Positions 1 through 10,239 of a DNA stretch of 64,000 nucleotides are shown one piece after another (position 1 is the first letter of the stretch; the number at the start of each line of letters is the position of its first letter). A program made the position numbers and the translations under genes. Source of the DNA: Planctomycetota bacterium (GTDB lineage Bacteria; Planctomycetota; B15-G4; SIAN01); the NCBI GenBank assembly GCA_016795285.1, contig JAEUIC010000041.1:94953-158952 (forward strand), written 5' to 3'. The notes under the pieces were generated by a model that saw only the letters and a list, made by a program, of their open reading frames with translations, did not search any database and was not told the DNA's origin.

Positions 1-2081
1 AGCCGGTAGCCGAGCAGCGGCTCGCGCACGACGCGCAGCTTCCCGGCCGCCGCCGCCGCCAGGAAGAGCTGCCAGTCGACGCAGTACTCGAGGTCGCGCC
101 AGAGCTTCGCGTGGCGCAGCAGGAAGTCGCGGCGGCAGACGAGGTTGCTCGAGGTGACCAGCCAGTTGCGCTCGAAGAGCGGGCCGAGCAGGTCGCCGTC
201 GGCCGGCGGCGCGCCCGCCTTCTCCCACCAGCTGAGCCAGTCGTGGATCCGCTTGCCGTCGAAGATCGGCGACGCGTCGGCGAGCGTGAGCGCGCGCCCG
301 TCCGCGTCGACCGGCGCGACCAGCGACGCCGCGACGGCCGCGCGCGGCGAGCGCTTCAACGCGGCGAGCAGCTTCGCGATGCGCTCGGGGTGGAAGAAGT
401 CGTCCGAGTTGAGGACCGCGACGTAGGGGGTGCGCACCCGTCGCACCGCGCGCAGCAGGCTCTCGCCGAGGCCGAGGTTGCGGCTGTTGCGGCGCACCAC
501 GAGGCGCGGGTCGCGACGCTCGCGCGCGACCTCGAAGGTGCGGTCGGTCGAGCCGTCGTCGACCACGACGACGCGCACGCCGGCCCCCACCTGGGAGAGC
601 GCGCTGTCGATCGCCTGGCCGATGAACTTCTCGTGGTTGAACGACGGGATGATCACCGTCAGCTGCGCGCGGCCCGGTGCGCGCGCGGCCGGTGCGGCGG
701 GCGCGAAGGGCGGGGCGCCGCGCGGCTGCGTCTCGAGGCGCAGCGTCGCCACCCAGCCATCGTGCCAGCCGGCGAGCGGCGACTGCGCCAGCGCCAGCCG
801 ATCGGCGGCGACCTGCTCCGCGGCGTGGCGGGCGTCGCGGTAGATCGCGCGCAGCGGCGTCGCGAGCTCGGAGCGCTCGAAGACGGCCGCGAGCCAGAGC
901 GTGGCGAGGCGCAGGGAGAGCCGCTCGCGCGCGGCGGCGACGAAGCCCGGCGCCTGCGTCAGCGCGAGCAGCCACTGCTCGACCTGCGGATGGTGGTAGG
1001 CGCGCAGCAGGTCCTGCAGGAGGCGCAGCGCTTCGCCTTCGTCGGTGAAGTCGGGCGCGGCCAGCGTCGCCGACGCGTCGGCCGTGGTCGGTCGTGCGCC
1101 GCTCTGCCATTCGCGCAGCCGCGCGAGCAGCGCCCGCTGCGCCGGTGCGCCGTGGCGCTCCTCGGCGGCGAGCCCGCTCTCGACGCTCCAGCGGAAGAGG
1201 ATCGCGTGCAGCGTGGACAAGAGGTCGGCGTCGAGCGCCGCCAGCGAATCGGCGTCGCCGCGCGGCAGGAGCGCGGGCGCCGTCGCGGCGCCGCACGCGC
1301 CGCAGCGCGCGAGCCAGCCGCGCAGCGCGCTCCAGTTCGAGCGGCCGAGCTCGCACTGCACCACCAGCGTCGCCTTGCGCTCGCGCAGGTCGTCCGAGAG
1401 GTCGGCGAGCCGCTCCTCGTCGACGCGATCGAGCGGCGCCGGGACGAGCGGCAGGTCGATCTCGACGGCGCGCACGCCCGGCGGCACGTCGGCCGGCGCC
1501 GGCACGAAGCTCCGTGCGATCAGCCGCAGCTCCGGCTTGCCGCCGTCGCGCAGCGCGTCGAGCTCGCCGAGCAGCCGCGCAGCCGGCCCGCCGCGCTCGA
1601 GCGTCGCGCAGAGCAGCGTCACGTGGTCGAGCTGCGGCAAGAGCGCGCGCACCTCGGCGAGGCGGGCCTCGGGGAGCGCGACGCTCGCGTCGATCGACAG
1701 CGCGTGGAGGCGCGGCGGGACGCCGTTCACCGGCGGCAGCGCGTGGTCGTACTCGTGGAGCGCGGGGCTCTCGGCCGGCGCGCCGTCCTCCCAGTCGCCG
1801 ATGCAGCGCGCGCACTCGTCGCGGCGCACGAGGTAGCGGCGGAAGCGGTCGCGCAGCCGATCGGCCGCCTCGCCGCCGAAGGCTTGCGCCAGCGAGAGCT
1901 GCTGCGGATCGCCGAGGTCGGCGGCGCCGTGGCGGCACGGCCGCAGCCGTTCGCCGAGATGGAGCGCGCCGAACGGGGCGTGGCAGACCGCCTTCGGCTC
2001 GAGGAGGTGGCGGCGCGTCAGGTCGTACGGCTCGCGGGCCAGGTCGCGCGACGGTTCGCCTTCGATGCGCAGGAGGCCCAT
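1..2081 (-). CDS. Family 2 glycosyltransferase with an N-terminal SPASM-like cysteine domain (3' end cut by window edge)
   Basis: The reading frame is open from ATG at 2081 to the window edge: 693 codons, with the C-terminus missing. From about residue 472 it is a GT-A family 2 glycosyltransferase, with TVIIPSFNH, the nucleotide-binding VDDGSTD near residue 510 and the metal-binding-type NSDD near 556. It probably adds sugars to a surface or secreted glycan. The first 100 residues hold C33, C49, C90 and C93 in the arrangement C-x15-C-x40-C-x2-C, with LRPC and CARC contexts like the auxiliary Fe-S (SPASM/Twitch) domain of radical SAM proteins, but no radical SAM core precedes it. Residues 100-470 are not recognised. 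The start lies 5 nt after the stop of the upstream glycosyltransferase, so the two are likely one operon. The glycosyltransferase call is firm; the Fe-S reading is inference. Confidence 0.88.
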   Translation of the reverse strand, partial: MGLLRIEGEPSRDLAREPYDLTRRHLLEPKAVCHAPFGALHLGERLRPCRHGAADLGDPQQLSLAQAFGGEAADRLRDRFRRYLVRRDECARCIGDWEDGAPAESPALHEYDHALPPVNGVPPRLHALSIDASVALPEARLAEVRALLPQLDHVTLLCATLERGGPAARLLGELDALRDGGKPELRLIARSFVPAPADVPPGVRAVEIDLPLVPAPLDRVDEERLADLSDDLRERKATLVVQCELGRSNWSALRGWLARCGACGAATAPALLPRGDADSLAALDADLLSTLHAILFRWSVESGLAAEERHGAPAQRALLARLREWQSGARPTTADASATLAAPDFTDEGEALRLLQDLLRAYHHPQVEQWLLALTQAPGFVAAARERLSLRLATLWLAAVFERSELATPLRAIYRDARHAAEQVAADRLALAQSPLAGWHDGWVATLRLETQPRGAPPFAPAAPAARAPGRAQLTVIIPSFNHEKFIGQAIDSALSQVGAGVRVVVVDDGSTDRTFEVARERRDPRLVVRRNSRNLGLGESLLRAVRRVRTPYVAVLNSDDFFHPERIAKLLAALKRSPRAAVAASLVAPVDADGRALTLADASPIFDGKRIHDWLSWWEKAGAPPADGDLLGPLFERNWLVTSSNLVCRRDFLLRHAKLWRDLEYCVDWQLFLAAAAAGKLRVVREPLLGYR

Positions 2082-2086
2082 CTGAC

Positions 2087-3298
2087 TCAAGCTCCCAGCT
2101 TCAGCGCCTGCGTCCAGACGTCGAGCGACTGCTGCGCGATCCCCACGTCCGTATAGCGCTGTTCCACGGCGCGGCGCGCCGCGGCGCCGAGCCGCTCGCG
2201 CAGCGGGGCGTCCTCGATGAGGCGATCGAGTGCGCGGGCGAAGCCGGCTGCCTCGCCGCTCTTCGCCAGGAGGCCGTTCTCGCCGTCGCGGATCAGCTCG
2301 GGGAGGCCCCCGGCGTCGCTCGCCACGATGGCGCGGCCGGCGGCCATCGCCTCGAGGCAGGAGTAGGGGCAGTTCTCCCAGAGGCTCGGGATGAAGTAGA
2401 TGTCGCTCTGGCGCAGGCAGGAGCCGACCTCCTGCAAGGTGAGCTTGCCGAGGTAGTGGACCGACCCCTTCAGCTGCTGGCCGTTGATCCGCGGCAGCAG
2501 CTCGTTCTGCATGAAGCCGAACAGGTCGGCGCCGGCGAAGGCGAAGGCGACGTCGTGCTTGCGGAGGATCGTCTCGCAGATCTCCGGGCAGAGGTGGATG
2601 CCCTTCCGCTTCTCCATGCGACCGGCGAAGAAGATCACCGGCTTGCCGGCCGGCAGGCCGAACTTGGCGCGCGCGTCGATCTGCTCGGCGCCGTCGAAGA
2701 GCTCGAGGTCGATGCCGTTGGCGACCACGTCGATCTTGCGGCGCACCTTCATCTTGGTGCGCACCTCGTCGGCGAGGAACTGGCTGCACGAGGTGAAGGC
2801 GCCGGCGCCGCGGATCGCCCACTTCTCGACGAACGAGCAGGCGCGGTGGTCCGCCTTGCGCACGTCGTAGGTCGGCATGATCAGCTCGGCCGGCGAGTGG
2901 AACTTGATCACCGTCTTCGCGCGCTGCAGCCAGTTGACCAGCAGGCCGTCGGCGCCGCACTCCGGCATCTCGACCACGTCGTAGTGGAAGCGGCGGCGCA
3001 GCTCCTTCAGCCCGAGGTGCATGCACCAGCCGTTCTCGAGGCGGTTCTTGGTCCACCAGAGGCGGTGCTTGTCGAGCCGCTTCAGCGCCTTCATCACGCC
3101 GCCGCCCGCGCGGTAGCGGAAGACGGTGAGGCCGTCGTGCGCCGAGCTGCGCAGCGGCGTCACGTCGGTGGCGCCGGCCAGCACGTGGACCTCGTGGCCG
3201 AGCTTCGCCAGCGCGCGCGCCTGGTACCAGGCGTACGTGCCGATGCCGCCGAAGCCCGTCTCGGGCGGGTACTCGTAGGAGAGGAGGGCGATTCTCAT
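2087..3298 (-). CDS. GT4-family glycosyltransferase
   Basis: A 403-residue GT-B glycosyltransferase of family 4. The N-terminus MRIALLSYEYPPETGFGGIG has the glycine-rich acceptor-side loop typical of the family. The C-terminal Rossmann domain begins near VIFFAGRMEKRKG, and the ENCPYSCLE stretch followed by DAGGLPELI matches the E-x7-E nucleotide-sugar site. It has no membrane segment and should act at the cytoplasmic face on a lipid-linked or protein-bound glycan. I chose ATG 3298 because the family motif starts immediately there, although the frame stays open further upstream. It is followed after 5 nt by the glycosyltransferase at 2081 and is divergent from another GT4 at 3592. Donor and acceptor cannot be read from sequence. 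Confidence 0.93.
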   Translation of the reverse strand: MRIALLSYEYPPETGFGGIGTYAWYQARALAKLGHEVHVLAGATDVTPLRSSAHDGLTVFRYRAGGGVMKALKRLDKHRLWWTKNRLENGWCMHLGLKELRRRFHYDVVEMPECGADGLLVNWLQRAKTVIKFHSPAELIMPTYDVRKADHRACSFVEKWAIRGAGAFTSCSQFLADEVRTKMKVRRKIDVVANGIDLELFDGAEQIDARAKFGLPAGKPVIFFAGRMEKRKGIHLCPEICETILRKHDVAFAFAGADLFGFMQNELLPRINGQQLKGSVHYLGKLTLQEVGSCLRQSDIYFIPSLWENCPYSCLEAMAAGRAIVASDAGGLPELIRDGENGLLAKSGEAAGFARALDRLIEDAPLRERLGAAARRAVEQRYTDVGIAQQSLDVWTQALKLGA

Positions 3299-3591
3299 CG
3301 GCGTGCGACGGGCGTCCGGCCGGTGCGGCACCGGAGTTCCGAGTTCTCTTGCCTGTTCGAGGGAGTGGGTCGCAAAGGGTGGCGGCAGGCGAGCGGCTCG
3401 GGGGGTAGCCGATGCGAGCGCGCCTGCATAGCTCGCTGCGCACGCCGCGTAAAGGCGCGCGCCGCGGGGCCTCGACCGCTTTCGGCGGCGGCGACCCGCG
3501 CGGTTGCGTCGGCTTCGACCGCATCGCCAGTGATGCGGCGTTCCTTTCCGGTCGGAAGGCCGGCCACGCGGCGCACCGTATCGTGCCGCCG
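3299..3591. other. Divergent intergenic region between two glycosyltransferase genes
   Basis: These 293 nt separate two divergent glycosyltransferase genes and must hold both promoters. I see no convincing -35/-10 pair. There is a 7-bp perfect hairpin at 3519-3538 (ccgcatc, loop gccagt, gatgcgg), 53 nt before the rightward ATG, which could be an operator or leader structure. The rightward reading frame is open through most of the region (from 3412), but those residues are arginine-rich and precede a clean family N-terminus, so I treat them as non-coding. Confidence 0.45.
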
Positions 3592-4935
3592 ATGCGCGTC
3601 CTCTACGTGGTCCATCAATTCTTCCCGAAGTACATCTCCGGGACCGAGCAGTACGTGCTGGCGCTGGCGCGCGCCGGCCGGGCGGCTGGGGATGACGTCC
3701 GCGTCTACACGGTCGATCCCGACTGGCGCGAGCCGCAGCGCCCCGCGTCGGTCGACCGCTACGAGTTCGCCGGCGTCCCGGTGGTGAGCCACGCCTTCGC
3801 CAAGGCGACCGTGCAGAACCACGTGCTGGCCGACTGGTGGAATCCGCGGAACGAGGCGAGCTTCGCGGCGCTGCTGGACGACTTCCGGCCCGACGCAATC
3901 CACTTCTTCCACCTGCGCTTCGTCGGCATCGATCGCCTGGCGCAGGCGGCGGCGCGCGCCATCCCGTCGGTGGTCCATCTGATGGACTTCTGGTGGGTCT
4001 GCCCGAGCTTCCTCCTGCTGCGCAGCGACCCGATCCGCGACGCCACCGGCGCTCGCATCGGCGCGCGCGACGTCCAGTGCGACGGCCCGCCCGACGGCGG
4101 CTACGGCTGCTTCGACTGCGTCCACCACGCGATGGAGCCGTGGGCGCGCGAGCCGTGGGCGCGCGGCCGCCATGTCGAGCGGCGCGCCGCCGGCGAGTTC
4201 CCCGCCGACGAGGCGAGCGGCGAGCAGGCCGGCTTCGCGATGGTCGAGCGGCCGCGGCGCCTGGCGGCCGCGCTCGCGGGGGCGACCCGCGTGCTGTCGC
4301 CGTCGCGCACCGTGCAGGCGGCGTTGCAGCGCGCCGGCGTCGCTCCAACGCACCTCGAGGTCGTGCCCTATGCGATCGACTGGGCGCTGCTCGAGGGGCT
4401 GGCACCGCCGCCGCCGCGCGGCATCCACGTCGGCTTCATGGGCACCTTCGCGCCGCACAAGGGGCTCGCGGTGCTGCTCGAAGCGCTGCGCAGCCTCGAC
4501 GAGCCGGAGCTGCGCGTCCACTGCTTCGGCCGCTTCGGCGACTTCCCCGACTACGACGCGCGGCTCCGCGAGCTCGCCGTCGGCGAGGCGCGCCTCGCGT
4601 TCCACGGCCCGTTTGTGCGCGAGCAGCTGGCGGCGACGCTGTCGCAGCTCCACGTGCTGGTGGTGCCGTCGCTCTGGCGCGAGAACACGCCGTTCGTGGT
4701 GCTCGAAGGGCGCGCGGCCGGGCTCGAGCTGGTCACGAGCGACCTCGAGGGGATGACCGAGTGCGTGCCGGCCGGCCGCGGGCGGGCGTTCGCGGCGGGC
4801 GATGCCGCGGCGCTGCGGCGCGCGCTGCAGGAGGCGGTGGCAGCGGTGCGCGCGCGCGGCGGTGCGAGGCTGCCGCTCGATCGCTCGATCCCCGACGTGC
4901 AGGCGCAGTACGCCGACTTCCGCCGGCGCTACTGA
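3592..4935 (+). CDS. GT4-family glycosyltransferase
   Basis: A 447-residue GT-B glycosyltransferase. It starts MRVLYVVHQFFPKYISGTEQ, the usual beta1-loop of family 4. A mid-domain HFFHLRF and WWVCPSF region is followed by the C-terminal domain at HVGFMGTFAPHKG and an E-x7-E site within ENTPFVVLE, then SDLEGMTE. A second frame-open extension reaches back to 3412 but lacks family character. It is divergent from the GT4 at 3298, and its last 7 nt overlap the end of the convergent Asp-box gene (4929-4935). With its neighbours it suggests a cell-surface polysaccharide or glycoprotein locus extending beyond the left edge. The sugar specificity is unknown. Confidence 0.92.
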   Translation: MRVLYVVHQFFPKYISGTEQYVLALARAGRAAGDDVRVYTVDPDWREPQRPASVDRYEFAGVPVVSHAFAKATVQNHVLADWWNPRNEASFAALLDDFRPDAIHFFHLRFVGIDRLAQAAARAIPSVVHLMDFWWVCPSFLLLRSDPIRDATGARIGARDVQCDGPPDGGYGCFDCVHHAMEPWAREPWARGRHVERRAAGEFPADEASGEQAGFAMVERPRRLAAALAGATRVLSPSRTVQAALQRAGVAPTHLEVVPYAIDWALLEGLAPPPPRGIHVGFMGTFAPHKGLAVLLEALRSLDEPELRVHCFGRFGDFPDYDARLRELAVGEARLAFHGPFVREQLAATLSQLHVLVVPSLWRENTPFVVLEGRAAGLELVTSDLEGMTECVPAGRGRAFAAGDAAALRRALQEAVAAVRARGGARLPLDRSIPDVQAQYADFRRRY

Positions 4936-7358
4936 GAGCGTCCGTCGCGCAGCAGCGCCGGATCGGTGCAGGTGACGATGGCGGCGTCGACGCCGACCAG
5001 CACGTCGCCGGCCCCCTCGCGCTTCGTCCCCTTCACGCGCACGGTCAGCGTGTGGGTGCCGAAGGGGAGTTCGCCGCTCGACCAGATCGAGATCCCCGCC
5101 TCGTTCTGCTCCGCGTAGCCATCGAACTCGGCGACGACTGCGCCGTCGAGCAGGAGCTCCGCCATGCCGAAGTCTTGGCCGCGCGCCACGAAGAGCTCGA
5201 TGGCCGTGCCGACGAACGGGAGCGTCATCGTCGCGCCGGTGCGGCGTGCGACGTCGACCATCCCTTGGAACGCACCCGACCGCTCCCACCGCTCCCACTT
5301 GCCGCCCGCGCGCGCCCACGGCTCGCGCATGCTGTCGTAGATCTCGCGGCGTGTCGTGAGCGTCCAGTTCTGGCCGCGGTCGGTCGAGCGCCAGACGCCG
5401 TCGAGCGCGCCGGCGAAGAGCGTCCCGTCCTCGCGGTAGGCGGGGGAGAGCGCGATCGAGAGGACGTGCTGCAGGCGATGGTCGCGCCGGCCGAAGCGCT
5501 CCCAGGTGAGGCCGCGATCGCGCGAGCGATGGATCCCGCCGCCGAGCGTCGCGAGGTAGAGCGACCACTTGCCGTCCGCGTCGTAGGCGCCCTGGATCGC
5601 GGTGGGACGGTGGCCGTCGAGCCCGTCGTTGGCGGGCTGCCAGCTGTCGCCGCCGTCGGCGGTGCGGAACACTCCGTTGGCGCGGCTCACCGCGAACGCT
5701 TGGCGCGTCGCCTTGAAGTCGGGCGCGACCAGCAGGCCATCGACCGAGCCCTTGAGCAGCGGCCCTTCGAAGGTCATCCCGCCATCGACCGAGCGGTGGA
5801 TCATCTCGCCGCCGACGAAGAGCGTGCGATCCTCGGCGAAGCTCGGCGAGATCGCCAGCGAGCGGAGCCACCGGGTGGGCGGCGCCAGCGTGACGAACGT
5901 CTCGGCGGCGTCGCGGGAGATGTAGACGCCGCCCTGGCTGACGCCGATGCAGGTCCGATCGGTGGCGAAGGCGGGCGAGAAGGCGAACTGGAAGACGTCG
6001 TGGTCCTGGCGCGGACCGGGCTCCCGGCGCCACGGCTCGAGCGGGACCTTCTTCCAGCTGGCGCCGCGATCGCGGGTGCGCCAGATCCCTTCGTTGATCC
6101 CCAGCACGATCAGCCCCTCGTCGCGCCAGGTCGGCGCGACGGCCAGCGCGTAGGTGCTGAGCGCAGCGACGTCGCGCGCATCGAAGCGCCACTCCTTGCC
6201 GGCGTCGTTCGAGATCGACAGCAGCATCCCGTAGCCCGAAGCGAAGAGGGTCTGGTCCTGCGCGAAGTCGGGCGAGAGGACGATGCGCCGGCCGATGCGG
6301 GTCGGGTTGATGTTGCTCTTCTGGAACGTCCCGGCGCGATCGTGCGAGACGAAGAGCCCCTCGTAGGTGCCCACGACGACGTCGGGCGTCGTCGGATAGT
6401 CGGCCGGCAGCTTCACGTGGAGGTGGTGGTTGGTCGTCTGGTAGGTCTTCTCGAGCACGGCGAACGAGGTGAGCTCCCAGTTCCGCCCGCCGTCCCGCGA
6501 TCGGAAGAGTCCCGCGTCCTGCGTCACCGCGAAGAGCTCCTGGCACTCCGGCCAGCGCTGCGGGACGGCGAGGTCGTTCACCATCAGGTCGTCGAGGCCG
6601 CGGTTGATCGGCTCGAAGGTCGCGCCGCGATTGCGGCTCACTTGCACGCCATGGCCGAAGGTCGCGACGAAGAGGGTCTGGTCCTTGGCGTAGGCGGGGG
6701 AGGGGACGATCGCGCGGATGTCGCCGGGTCGGCACAGCCGGGTGAAGATCTCGCCGTGGTCGCGGCTGCGCCAGAGCGTGCCGTCCTCGCCGGTGACGAA
6801 GAGGGTGCCGTCCTCGGTCACCGCGAGGCGGCGCGGCGCGTTCTTGCGATGGAACGTGTCGCTTCCGAGCGGCTTGCTGGTGGTGCCGTCCGCGAGCGCG
6901 CGGAAGAGCCCGGCCTCGGTGCCGACGAAGAGGGTCGGCAACTTCCCGAGCGGTCCCGCCGCCTGCGCCGCCGGAGGACCGAACGCGAGCAGCCGAACGT
7001 CGCCGCGCAGCGGGGTCGCGGTCCAGTTCGTGCCGCCGTCCTCGCTGCGCACCAGGCCGTCTTCGCCGAGCGCTGCCCACGCGCGCCCGCTCGTCGCGAA
7101 GTCGGGGGCGAGCAGCATCGCGTGGACGTGGCGCCCGGCGATGCCGCTGCGCACATCGGTCCAGGTCGTGCCGCGGTCGCTCGAGCGGACCACGAGATTG
7201 ATCGTCCCTTCGGAGGTCGCGAAGAGGGTGTGGTCCTTGCCGTACTGAGGGCTGAGCGCGATGCAGTCGATGATGTCGTGCGGGTGGTGGGGCGCGACCG
7301 AACCCCGGGTCGCTGCCACGAGCCCGAGAACGAGATGGACGAACGCAGTGCCGATCAC
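4929..7358 (-). CDS. Secreted BNR/Asp-box beta-propeller protein
   Basis: An 809-residue protein with an N-terminal signal sequence (hydrophobic VHLVLGLVAATRG) and 13 Asp-box repeats of the S-x-D-x-G-x-T-W type, for example RSSDRGTTW, RSEDGGTNW, RTRDRGASW and RSTDRGQNW. They alternate with a second motif, SPxFAxDxTLF, once per blade. This is the VPS10/sortilin and sialidase-like propeller architecture; no sialidase catalytic arginine triad was identified, so a binding role is as likely as an enzymatic one. Residues from about 695 form a beta-sandwich-like tail (ELFVARGQDFG, LLLDGAVV, GTHTLTVRV), as in carbohydrate-binding modules. It probably works outside the cytoplasm. It is convergent with the GT4 gene (7-nt overlap) and divergent from the sulfatase. 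Confidence 0.88.
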   Translation of the reverse strand: MIGTAFVHLVLGLVAATRGSVAPHHPHDIIDCIALSPQYGKDHTLFATSEGTINLVVRSSDRGTTWTDVRSGIAGRHVHAMLLAPDFATSGRAWAALGEDGLVRSEDGGTNWTATPLRGDVRLLAFGPPAAQAAGPLGKLPTLFVGTEAGLFRALADGTTSKPLGSDTFHRKNAPRRLAVTEDGTLFVTGEDGTLWRSRDHGEIFTRLCRPGDIRAIVPSPAYAKDQTLFVATFGHGVQVSRNRGATFEPINRGLDDLMVNDLAVPQRWPECQELFAVTQDAGLFRSRDGGRNWELTSFAVLEKTYQTTNHHLHVKLPADYPTTPDVVVGTYEGLFVSHDRAGTFQKSNINPTRIGRRIVLSPDFAQDQTLFASGYGMLLSISNDAGKEWRFDARDVAALSTYALAVAPTWRDEGLIVLGINEGIWRTRDRGASWKKVPLEPWRREPGPRQDHDVFQFAFSPAFATDRTCIGVSQGGVYISRDAAETFVTLAPPTRWLRSLAISPSFAEDRTLFVGGEMIHRSVDGGMTFEGPLLKGSVDGLLVAPDFKATRQAFAVSRANGVFRTADGGDSWQPANDGLDGHRPTAIQGAYDADGKWSLYLATLGGGIHRSRDRGLTWERFGRRDHRLQHVLSIALSPAYREDGTLFAGALDGVWRSTDRGQNWTLTTRREIYDSMREPWARAGGKWERWERSGAFQGMVDVARRTGATMTLPFVGTAIELFVARGQDFGMAELLLDGAVVAEFDGYAEQNEAGISIWSSGELPFGTHTLTVRVKGTKREGAGDVLVGVDAAIVTCTDPALLRDGRSQ

Positions 7359-7445
7359 GGTGGGTTCCTTTTCCCAGTTACAATCCGGATCGAGAAGATA
7401 GCGCCCCTACGGAAGCCCTGCATGAAGCTCCTCATTCCGGTCGCC

Positions 7446-7474
7446 TTGACTCCCCTCGGGGGCAGGGGCACACT
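7446..7474 (+). promoter_or_regulatory. Possible sigma70-type promoter for the sulfatase operon
   Basis: TTGACT at 7446-7451 is followed after exactly 17 nt by CACACT at 7469-7474. The -35 matches 5 of 6 consensus bases, the -10 only 3 of 6. It sits 64 nt before the sulfatase ATG at 7539 in the 180-nt gap between the divergent Asp-box and sulfatase genes. If real, it excludes the in-frame ATG at 7422 as the start. Confidence 0.25.
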
Positions 7475-7538
7475 CCCGCCGCACTTCGGGGCTCGACCCA
7501 AGGAAGTGCGCGTTTCTCGCAACCTCCGGACTCACTCC

Positions 7539-9222
7539 ATGCGCATGGGGCGGCGATCGAATCGTGCGCTATTCGCGCCAATCCGGCGACTGGCCCGCTC
7601 GCTGATGGCCGGCTCGCTGATGGCCGGCTCGCTGGCGGCCGGCTCGCTGGCGGCCGGGGCGCTGCTCGGCTGCTCCCAGAGCGAGGCGGGGCGCGCGCCT
7701 GACGACGTCGCCGTCGAGCCGAAACCATCGGCGCAGGGGGCGCCGCCGACCGCGCCCCGCTCCGATCCGGGGCAAGTCGCGCCGGTCCCGAACTCCGCGC
7801 AGCCCTACTCGGTCAAGCGCGCGCCGCCGGCGGAGTCGGTGCGCCCCGAGTCGGCCGTGCCGCTCAACGTGCTGCTCATCACGGTCGACACGCTGCGCGC
7901 CGACCACCTGTCGTGCTACGGCTACTCGCGCGCGACCTCGCCGTGCATCGATCGCCTCGCGGCCCAAGGCACGCTCTTCGAGCGCTGCATCGTGCAGTGG
8001 CCGAAGACCGGGCCGAGCATGGCCTCGATGCTGAGCAGCACCTACGGCTCGACCAGCGGCGTGATGCGCGAGACGCTCAAGGTGAAGGTGCCGCTCCACT
8101 ACGACCTGCTGCCCGAGATCGTGCAGCGCAGCGGCTGGAACACGCTCGGCGTCGTCTCGAACATCAGCCTGTCGGAGAAGTTCCAGTACGACCAGGGCTT
8201 CGACCGCTACTTCGTCCACCCCGGCGCCTCGAGCCGCGGTGACGCCGTCACCGACCGCGCCATCGAGCTGCTCGAGGGGCGCGAGCCGCAGAAGAACTTC
8301 TTCCTCTGGGCGCACTACCTCGATCCGCACGCGCCCTACGTCCCGCCGAAGCGCCACATCGAGCCGTTCACCAGCGACGCGAAGTGGCAGGCCGGCGCCG
8401 CGCCGCCGCTGCCGGTCGACCCGCGCGTCGCCGACCCGAACGCGCCCGCGCCGGAGATGAACGACCTCGGGATGATCCCCGCCTACGCCTACTTCCCCGC
8501 CCGCTACCCGTGGGTGAAGGAGAAGGACCAGCTGCGCAACTACGTCGCCGCCTACGACGGCGACATCCGCTACGTCGACGAGCAGATCGGCAAGCTGCTC
8601 GACTGGATGAACGAGCGGCAGCTGCTGACGAACACCGTGATCGCCTTCACCGCCGACCATGGCGAGGGGCTCGGCGGCCACGACTACTACTTCGAGCACG
8701 GCCGCTTCCCGTACGACGACTGCGCCCACGTCCCGCTGATCGTGGTCCATCCCGATTGGCAGCCGCGCCGCGTCGCCGCGCCGGTCGCGCTCATGGACCT
8801 CGCGCCGACGCTGCTCGACCTGCTCGGGCTGAAGAACGGCTGGCAGTTCGAGGGGCAGTCGCTGCGCACGTGGCTCGCGGCCGGCGCGCCGGCCGAGGCG
8901 GCGGCGCCCGTCTTCACCGAGTCGGGCTACACGAAGGAGTTCGACGTCGCCGTGCGGCGCGGCAAGTGGAAGCTGATCAAGATCGGCTCGCAGAAGACCG
9001 CGTCCCTCCTCACCGGCAAGAAGTACGAGCTCTACGACGTCGAGGCCGATCCGGGCGAGACGAAGAACCTCGTCGACGAGGAGAGCGAGATCGCCGAGCA
9101 GTTGAAGGAGGAGCTCGACGCCTTCGTCGACAGCGCCTACGCGAAGACGCCGCCCGACCCCGAGGGGGTCGAGCTGAGCGCGGAGGAGAAGGCGCAGATG
9201 GAAGCGCTCGGCTACACCGGCG

Positions 9223-9230
<8 letters not shown>
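7539..9230 (+). CDS. Sulfatase-family lipoprotein without the formylglycine cysteine motif
   Basis: A 563-residue alkaline-phosphatase-superfamily hydrolase. A long signal ends in the lipobox LLGC, so it is probably a lipoprotein. The metal-binding N-terminus is LLITVDTLRADHLSCYGY (D117), and the second metal site is FTADHGEGLGGH. Where sulfatases carry C/S-x-P-x-R this protein has K156-T157-G158-P159-S160-M161, so no formylglycine can form; T157 would be the nucleophile by analogy with phospho-transfer members such as LtaS. It may therefore hydrolyse or transfer a phosphate ester rather than a sulfate. ATG 7539 was preferred over in-frame ATG 7422, which would add 39 residues before the signal peptide. 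Its last 8 nt overlap the ABC ATPase gene, suggesting co-translation. Confidence 0.88.
7601..7660 (+). repeat. Four tandem 15-bp repeats in the sulfatase signal peptide
   Basis: Four 15-bp units (7601, 7616, 7631, 7646) read gctgatggccggctc twice, then gctggcggccggctc and gctggcggccggggc. They encode repeated [M/A]AGSL in the hydrophobic core just before the lipobox cysteine. Whole-codon units allow copy-number change without frameshift and would alter signal-peptide length. Confidence 0.85.

Positions 9231-10235
<1,005 letters not shown>

Positions 10236-10239
<4 letters not shown>

Noticed and set aside
111..2156. A 681-codon plus-strand open frame
   Set aside because: Low-complexity arginine/alanine sequence, antisense to the SPASM-GT2 gene, whose motifs are clear.
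7422..7538. Upstream in-frame ATG as start of the sulfatase-like protein
   Set aside because: It would place 39 residues before the signal peptide and overlap a possible promoter.
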